Assembly: GCA_021836225.1 (NCBI GenBank)
Contig: JAKBJA010000027.1
Location: 1-11,316, forward strand
DNA from: Pseudomonadota bacterium
Lineage (GTDB): Bacteria > Pseudomonadota > Gammaproteobacteria > Burkholderiales > Thiobacillaceae
DNA length: 11,316 nucleotides
Direction: 5' to 3'
The notes beneath the pieces are model-generated. The model did no database searches. It saw nothing but the letters and a program-made list of their open reading frames with translations, and was not told where the DNA came from. Below are positions 7,710 through 11,316 of the stretch, one piece after another; within the stretch, counting starts at the first letter, position 1, and every line of letters begins with the position of its first letter. Both the position numbers and the translations under genes were made by a program.

Positions 7710-8114
7710 TCAGTTGAACCGGTAATTGTGGCCGTAAGCATGGCGCGCCTGGCGATCATGCTTTTCCGCCCGGATAGTGTGGTTCGCGACATCGAGCGCG
7801 CGCTCCAGGTGCTGGAATTCGCGCGCGCTTATCCTGCCATCTGCACGGAAATGTTGCTCCATGGCGCGGATCGTGTGCTGTTCATGCATTAATTCACGGA
7901 ATTCGGCACGGGTAATCTGGCCCGACCGCATCCCGGCCTGGATGCGGTCCATCTGCCGATCCTGGCGTGCGTTGATCTGCTGGCTATAGGCCTTGGTCTG
8001 CAGGTAAGCCTGCTTGTGGCCATGGCCGTCGTGCTCCCAATTGGCTTGCGCGCCGGTCGCCGTCAGGCCCAGTGCCAGAATGCCCAAGGTGGTTTTAATC
8101 AGCGTGTTTTTCAT
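7710..8114 (-). CDS. Small secreted His/Arg-rich protein with an internal duplication
   Basis: 134 residues from the ATG at 8114 (MKNTLIKTTLGILALGLTAT); AGGAG lies 8 bases upstream, and the in-frame ATG at 8288 would add a non-signal-like stretch. The signal peptide is 1-24 (ATGAQA). The mature protein is hydrophilic and helical. Two related segments are visible: MRSGQITRAEFREL…HTIRA (62-84) and RADGRISAREFQHL…HTIRA (90-116), an internal duplication. The (S/D)G-x-I-x-x-x-EF pattern recalls the second half of an EF-hand loop, but the leading acidic residues are missing, so calcium binding is doubtful. Size, location and helicity recall CpxP/Spy periplasmic chaperones, but no LTXXQ motif is present. 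I do not recognise a named family. It faces the porin gene across a shared regulatory region. Confidence 0.8.
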   Translation of the reverse strand: MKNTLIKTTLGILALGLTATGAQANWEHDGHGHKQAYLQTKAYSQQINARQDRQMDRIQAGMRSGQITRAEFRELMHEQHTIRAMEQHFRADGRISAREFQHLERALDVANHTIRAEKHDRQARHAYGHNYRFN

Positions 8115-8175
8115 GGTGTTGCTCCTGTTCAGTTGAGGGGTACCGTGAGGCTGGATTGCGTCAGTCGGCATCCGC

Positions 8176-8204
8176 ACTGTAGAAGCGCTGTGTAAGCGGG
8201 GTGT
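8176..8204 (-). promoter_or_regulatory. Candidate promoter of the small periplasmic gene
   Basis: The minus strand has TACAGT (8181-8176) as a possible -10. The position 17 bases upstream (8204-8199, ACACCC) does not resemble TTGACA, as often seen in activator-dependent promoters. The GTAAC array begins 10 bases upstream of that -35 position. This places a start point near 8169, about 55 bases before the ATG at 8114. Confidence 0.35.
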
Positions 8205-8213
8205 GTGGGGTGG

Positions 8214-8238
8214 GTAACGAGGTGTAACGCAATGTAAC
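8214..8238. promoter_or_regulatory. Three GTAAC direct repeats at exact 10-bp spacing
   Basis: GTAAC occurs at 8214-8218, 8224-8228 and 8234-8238 on the plus strand (GTTAC on the minus strand), one per helical turn; a related GTAAG lies at 8192-8196. Tandem 5-base half-sites with 5-base spacers are the layout of OmpR-family response-regulator sites. The CpxR box, GTAAA-N5-GTAAA, differs by one base per half-site. The array would sit about 45-70 bases upstream of the proposed start of the small periplasmic gene and about 80-105 bases upstream of the porin -10 candidate. The repeat is directly seen; the regulator's identity is inferred. Confidence 0.5.
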
Positions 8239-8316
8239 CACGAGCGGGCGTGCGGTATTGCAGCAAGGCTTATTGGCGCGGCACTCAAGCTTGTGTGTCA
8301 CATTACGTTAATAGGT

Positions 8317-8322
8317 TAGAAT
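8317..8322 (+). promoter_or_regulatory. Candidate -10 box of the porin gene
   Basis: TAGAAT matches TATAAT at five of six positions, 43 bases before the start codon. No good TTGACA lies at 16-18 bases upstream (TTGTGT is 20 bases away). A GAGGAG with 7-base spacing precedes the ATG at 8366. Confidence 0.35.
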
Positions 8323-8365
8323 TTTCGACTTTTCTAATTACACCCGCATCCCCGAGGAGACCCCG

Positions 8366-9538
8366 ATGCAACTGAATAAACTCGCGGCCACGCTTGCCGC
8401 GGTGGGCCTTGCTGTGCCCAATCTGGCCCTGGCCACCAATGGCATGCTGATGGAAGGTTACGGACCCATAGCCGCAGGCATGGGCGGTGCCGCCATGGCG
8501 TATGACAACGGCACGGCCGCGATGGCCAACAACCCGGCGACGTTCGGCCTGATGGCCGACGGCAAGCGGGTGGACGTGATGCTGGGGTTTGTCGGACCGG
8601 ATGTGGAGACGTCCATGGGAATGGGCAAATCCAGTGCGGATGCGTTTTACATGCCGGCCATCGGCTTTGTGAAAAAAGAGGGCAATCTGGCCTACGGCGT
8701 CGGCATCTACGGCCAGGGCGGGATGGGCACCGAGTACGCCAACGGCGATATGGCGCAGGTGGGCGTGGGCCGGGTGATTCTCCCCCTGGCCTACAGCGTC
8801 AACGAGCGCTTCAACCTGGGCGGCAGCATCGACATCGTGTGGGCGGGCATGGATCTGGTCGCCAACCTGGATATGGATCCCGAGAAGGAAATCAACTTCA
8901 AGGATGGCAGCGACTTCACGGGCGCAGCCAAAGGATACAGCCTCGCCGCCAAGCTCGGATTCACCTACAGGATCAACGATGCGTTGACCCTGGGCGGTGT
9001 CTACCAGACGGCAGGCAACCTGCCCGATCTGAAGGGCGATGGCTACAAGGTGACGGGCTTCGACATGCCGGCCACGCTGGGTCTCGGCCTTGCCTGGCAG
9101 GCGAACGACCGGCTGTTGGTCGCGGCCGACGTCAAGGACGTGATGTGGGGCGACAGCATGAACACCGTGACCATCTACCAGAATGGCACGATGGTCGCGC
9201 CGTTCCAGCAGGACTGGGATGACCAGATCGTGCTGTCGCTGGGCCTGGCCTACAAGTTCAACGATGCCTTCACCGGCCGCGTCGGTTATAACCACGCGAA
9301 GAATCCGATCCCGGATCAATTCGTCAACTATCTGTGGCCGGCGATCGTGGAAAATCACTACACGGTGGGCTTCGGTTATGCCTTCAGCAAGCAGTCGCAA
9401 GTCAACTTCGGGCTGAGCTATGTCCCCGAAGTGACGGTGACCGGCACGAACCTGCAGACCCCGCCTAACGGCAACGGCGGCATGACCATCGAACACAGCC
9501 AGCTGAACTGGCAGCTGATGTACAGCTACACGTTCTGA
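8366..9538 (+). CDS. FadL/OmpP1/TodX-family outer-membrane transport protein
   Basis: 390 residues. The signal peptide is 1-23 (LALA, then TNGMLMEGYGP). The mature N-terminus has the FadL-family pattern: a Gly-rich AAGMGGAAMAYDNGTAAMANNPA, with the NPA motif at about 56-58 that belongs to the N-terminal hatch. The rest alternates amphipathic beta strands and ends YSYTF, the C-terminal aromatic signal for BAM-mediated insertion. Such proteins form a monomeric 14-strand barrel letting hydrophobic compounds (fatty acids, aromatic hydrocarbons) diffuse laterally into the outer membrane. It is shorter than E. coli FadL (about 446 residues), so substrate cannot be read off. The start is supported by a GAGGAG SD. 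It is the only plus-strand gene here, followed by its own terminator. Confidence 0.88.
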   Translation: MQLNKLAATLAAVGLAVPNLALATNGMLMEGYGPIAAGMGGAAMAYDNGTAAMANNPATFGLMADGKRVDVMLGFVGPDVETSMGMGKSSADAFYMPAIGFVKKEGNLAYGVGIYGQGGMGTEYANGDMAQVGVGRVILPLAYSVNERFNLGGSIDIVWAGMDLVANLDMDPEKEINFKDGSDFTGAAKGYSLAAKLGFTYRINDALTLGGVYQTAGNLPDLKGDGYKVTGFDMPATLGLGLAWQANDRLLVAADVKDVMWGDSMNTVTIYQNGTMVAPFQQDWDDQIVLSLGLAYKFNDAFTGRVGYNHAKNPIPDQFVNYLWPAIVENHYTVGFGYAFSKQSQVNFGLSYVPEVTVTGTNLQTPPNGNGGMTIEHSQLNWQLMYSYTF

Positions 9539-9558
9539 TCGGCTGATTCGATCGCGCC

Positions 9559-9588
9559 AGGCCGGGAGCGCATGCCCCGGCCTTTTTT
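9559..9588 (+). terminator. Intrinsic terminator of the porin gene
   Basis: AGGCCGGG pairs with CCCGGCCT around a 9-base loop and is followed by six Ts (9583-9588), about 20 bases after the porin stop. It also separates the porin from the convergent lipoprotein gene ending at 9603. Confidence 0.92.
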
Positions 9589-9602
9589 ATTGGCGAGTCC
9601 GG

Positions 9603-9977
9603 TCATGGTTTTTGCAGGTCTTCGCCGATCTCTTCGATCTTTTCGCCGGCCTGCTCGCGTGCTTCGTCCAGGCTGCGCCCAGCCTCCTGTGCCGGCCCCG
9701 GCTCGGCGGTGGCATCGTCAACCCGCTTGCCGGCCGCGTCCTTCATGTCCTGCATGGCCTGGTCGACCTGCTCGCCCGCTTTCTCGGCAGGGCCCTTGCT
9801 GTCGCAGCCGTTGAGGATCAGCAGGCTGGTTAGCAATGCCAGCACGGCGTGGGAGGCATGCCATGGATGGCTGCGTTTCGATCCGATCGGAAGGGCGTGC
9901 CGCATCCCGGTTCCGGCGCCGCTCCATTCGTAGAGCCGCATGTGTTCGTCGTCAAGATGATGGGGGGTCGCGCGCAT
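9603..9977 (-). CDS. Small putative lipoprotein with amphipathic helical repeats
   Basis: 124 residues. A hydrophobic stretch (about 43-56, SHAVLALLTSLLILNG) ends at Cys58 with LNGC; Asn at -2 is a tolerated but non-standard lipobox. The rest is charged, Ala/Glu/Asp-rich and probably helical, with two related segments: GPAEKAGEQVDQA (62-74) and GPAQEAGRSLDEA (94-106). Small lipoproteins of this GPAEKAGE type are common in proteobacteria and uncharacterised. The start at 9977 has an AGGAG with 7-base spacing, but gives an unusually long 42-residue polar region before the hydrophobic core; ATGs at 9941 and 9905 are alternatives lacking a good SD. It lies 72 bases downstream of the EF-hand/BON gene, probably in the same operon. 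Confidence 0.7.
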   Translation of the reverse strand: MRATPHHLDDEHMRLYEWSGAGTGMRHALPIGSKRSHPWHASHAVLALLTSLLILNGCDSKGPAEKAGEQVDQAMQDMKDAAGKRVDDATAEPGPAQEAGRSLDEAREQAGEKIEEIGEDLQKP

Positions 9978-9984
9978 ATCAATT

Positions 9985-9989
9985 CTCCT
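9985..9989 (-). promoter_or_regulatory. Ribosome binding site deciding the lipoprotein start
   Basis: AGGAG on the minus strand, 7 bases before the ATG at 9977. It is the only good SD among the three candidate starts, favouring the long N-terminal form. Confidence 0.6.
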
Positions 9990-10049
9990 AGCGGGTTGGG
10001 TCGACCGGCCGCGGCGACCGCCACAGCCGGCCAGTTCGCAGACGTAGCG

Positions 10050-10538
10050 TCAACGCTTGATCTCGAGCGCGTTCCTGACCCCCTTCACGCCTTCCACGCT
10101 GAGCGCGATTTTCTCGGCCCGGGCGATCTGCGCTGGCGTGCTGACCCAGCCGGCGAGCTTGACCATGCCCTTGTGGGTTTCCACGTTCACGTCCAGCCCC
10201 TTCACGCCTTCGTCTTTCAGGATCAGCGACTTGACCTTGGCGGTAATCCAGGCGTCATCGATGTATTTGTCGGCCTTGATGCGATCGTTGTTGGCAACGG
10301 CTTTGGTGTATTCGTCGCGGCTCAGCCGCCGGTCGCGGTTTGCGTCGCCCTCGTGGAACGCCTGTTCAGTGCCCCCTTTTTCCTGAAACTCCTGCAGGCT
10401 GACCATGTTGTCGCCATTGCTGTCCGTGTTCAGGAAGTTGGGCATCACCATGGGGGTGGCCAGGGCCGAGGTGGCGGTGAAAGCGCCCAGGGCGCTAGCG
10501 AGCGTCAGATTCAGCACGCAACGGTTGCGGTGTTTCAT
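10050..10538 (-). CDS. Secreted protein with two EF-hands fused to a BON domain
   Basis: 162 residues from the ATG at 10538 (AGGAG 6 bases upstream; an in-frame ATG at 10565 lacks support). The signal peptide is about 1-27 (TSALA). Two EF-hand loops follow: DSNGDNMVSLQE (39-50) and DANRDRRLSRDE (65-76), both with acidic or amide ligands at loop positions 1, 3, 5 and 12. After a short linker comes a BON domain (about 94-162, DDAWITAKVKSLILKDEGVK … VEGVKGVRNALEIKR). BON domains occur in periplasmic and outer-membrane proteins such as OsmY and are thought to bind phospholipid or envelope surfaces. A calcium-responsive envelope-binding protein is a reasonable inference. The EF-hand part closely resembles the gene 44 bases upstream, indicating tandem duplication. 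Confidence 0.87.
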   Translation of the reverse strand: MKHRNRCVLNLTLASALGAFTATSALATPMVMPNFLNTDSNGDNMVSLQEFQEKGGTEQAFHEGDANRDRRLSRDEYTKAVANNDRIKADKYIDDAWITAKVKSLILKDEGVKGLDVNVETHKGMVKLAGWVSTPAQIARAEKIALSVEGVKGVRNALEIKR

Positions 10539-10582
10539 GTTGATCTCCTGATAAGGGTTTAACACATTGAATGCTCAAGCAG

Positions 10583-10861
10583 TCAGTAGCGTTTGGTGCT
10601 GGGCTTGCCTAGCTTGGAGAATTCGTCGTTGCTCAGGCTCTTGTCCTGGTTGGCGTCAGTTTCAGTGAAGACCTGTTCCTGGCCACCCTGAGCCTTGAAC
10701 TCCTCCAGGCTGATCTTGCCGTCGCCATTGCTGTCGAAGGTCTTGAAGCTGGATGCGCCCGCGGTGGTGTCCGGCATGGACTGGGCCAAGGCAGATGCCG
10801 AGGCGGCGCTCAGTAGACCGGCAAGCGTGAGGGTCAGGACGTTGGCGTGAATGGATTTCAT
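10583..10861 (-). CDS. Small secreted two-EF-hand (calmodulin-like) protein
   Basis: 92 residues from the ATG at 10861, with AGGAG 6 bases upstream; an in-frame ATG at 10918 would spoil the signal peptide. The signal peptide is 1-26 (SASALA, then QSMP). Two loops, DSNGDGKISLEE (43-54) and DANQDKSLSNDE (69-80), carry the standard Ca2+ ligand pattern (D-x-N/D-x-D … E at 12). The spacing of 26 residues between loops is shorter than in a full paired EF-hand and is typical of compact bacterial EF-hand proteins. The sequence GGQEQVF between the loops recurs as GGTEQAF in the neighbouring EF-hand/BON gene. Likely first gene of a three-gene operon. Role unknown; calcium buffering or sensing in the periplasm is inferred. 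Confidence 0.85.
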   Translation of the reverse strand: MKSIHANVLTLTLAGLLSAASASALAQSMPDTTAGASSFKTFDSNGDGKISLEEFKAQGGQEQVFTETDANQDKSLSNDEFSKLGKPSTKRY

Positions 10862-11123
10862 GTTTGGCTCCTTAATGATTGAATCATTGCGAATGCAGAT
10901 GCACCCGTGGAGGTACATAGCGACGGCCGTGCCAGTTCCGTTTTCGTCAATGAGTTCATGGAGTTAAAAGCGCCTGCCGGGCTGGGTGGCGCGCTGGCCC
11001 GGCGTTTGGACACGTATTTGTCTCCTGATGGCGACAGAAACGGTTGGTATTTCACAGCACATTGTTTTTATTGAATTATTTTGTCTTCTGTCGGCGACAT
11101 CGGCATTTTTCTGCCTGAAAAAG
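10862..11123 (-). promoter_or_regulatory. Upstream region of the EF-hand operon
   Basis: No supported gene. It holds a 15-bp palindrome (AATGATT-G-AATCATT, 10874-10888) just upstream of the AGGAG of the EF-hand gene, and an A+T-rich stretch near 11055-11090 that could include a promoter (AATAAT on the minus strand, no matching -35). The short open frames here have no SD or coding character. Confidence 0.35.
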
Positions 11124-11150
11124 CGCAAAAAAATGGGAGCCAAGGCTCCC
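11124..11150 (-). terminator. Intrinsic terminator of the DUF1328 gene
   Basis: On the minus strand GGGAGCC-TT-GGCTCCC (11150-11135) is followed by A and seven Ts (11133-11127). It starts 17 bases after the stop codon at 11168. A classic intrinsic terminator, separating this gene from the EF-hand operon. Confidence 0.9.
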
Positions 11151-11167
11151 GTTAGATCGCGACAGAC

Positions 11168-11316
11168 TTAAACCGTCGGCGGGCGTCGACCGGTGACCAG
11201 CAGTACCAGAAACAGCACCAGACCGACGACAAACAGCACCTTGGCGAACCCGGCGGCGGTGCCCGCTATGCCGGCGAAGCCGAAAATCCCGGCGATGATG
11301 GCAACGATCAGAAATG
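11168..11316 (-). CDS. DUF1328 (YtjA-like) small membrane protein, partial
   Basis: The C-terminal 48 residues are in the window; the start lies beyond the right edge. The sequence contains [20 protein letters not shown], a Gly/Ala-rich hydrophobic helix, then [18 protein letters not shown], a second membrane helix, and a basic end RRPPTV. This is the pattern of the DUF1328/YtjA family, normally 50-60 residues, so only the first few residues are missing. The function is uncharacterised; members are small inner-membrane proteins often found near stress and envelope genes. A strong terminator follows. Confidence 0.85.
   Translation of the reverse strand, partial: FLIVAIIAGIFGFAGIAGTAAGFAKVLFVVGLVLFLVLLVTGRRPPTV

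Noticed and set aside
8303..9496. 397-codon minus-strand open frame opposite the porin gene
   Set aside because: The plus-strand frame has a signal peptide, FadL-family motifs, a strong SD and a terminator; the minus-strand translation resembles an antisense shadow.
10986..11171. 61-codon plus-strand open frame with a hydrophobic middle
   Set aside because: No SD, non-coding codon use, and it reads through the terminator of the DUF1328 gene.

Overview
The window looks like chromosomal DNA of a G+C-rich betaproteobacterium. The coding codons end mostly in G or C, and the argS – SPOR-protein – probable dsbA string together with priA, a Tim44-like protein and hemE is an arrangement I associate with Betaproteobacteria. 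The protein flavour suggests a free-living Nitrosomonadales/Thiobacillus-like bacterium, but that assignment is weak. Every gene except one (the FadL-type porin at 8366-9538) lies on the minus strand.

Region 1 (1-2254) is a tight minus-strand operon: argS (arginyl-tRNA synthetase), then 2 bases later a membrane-anchored SPOR-domain protein, whose stop codon overlaps the start of a truncated exported protein (probably dsbA) running off the left edge. Region 2 (2255-5022) holds priA, the replication-restart helicase, between two intergenic gaps. The gap downstream carries a 26-bp perfect inverted repeat enclosing 136 bp, with one arm covering the priA stop codon. The gap upstream carries two or three DnaA-box-like sequences in a locally A+T-rich stretch. 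Region 3 (5023-7627) is a run of three minus-strand genes: hemE (uroporphyrinogen decarboxylase), a Tim44-like membrane protein, and, upstream of hemE, a secreted glycine-zipper protein.

Region 4 (7628-11316) is an envelope and stress-type accessory region. A small secreted periplasmic protein (7710-8114, minus) and a FadL/OmpP1 outer-membrane porin (8366-9538, plus) diverge from a shared 251-bp regulatory region. That region contains three GTAAC pentamers spaced exactly 10 bp apart, like a binding site for an OmpR/CpxR-type response regulator. Convergent to the porin is a minus-strand set: a secreted two-EF-hand protein, a related EF-hand protein with an added BON domain, and a small putative lipoprotein with an internal repeat. 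A DUF1328 (YtjA-like) membrane protein with a strong terminator enters from the right edge.

The housekeeping parts are ordinary. The best candidates for new biology are the 188-bp inverted-repeat element at the end of priA, the DnaA-box cluster upstream of priA, the phased GTAAC array, and the EF-hand tandem pair with BON fusion. No CRISPR array, tRNA, rRNA, transposase or complete mobile element was seen.
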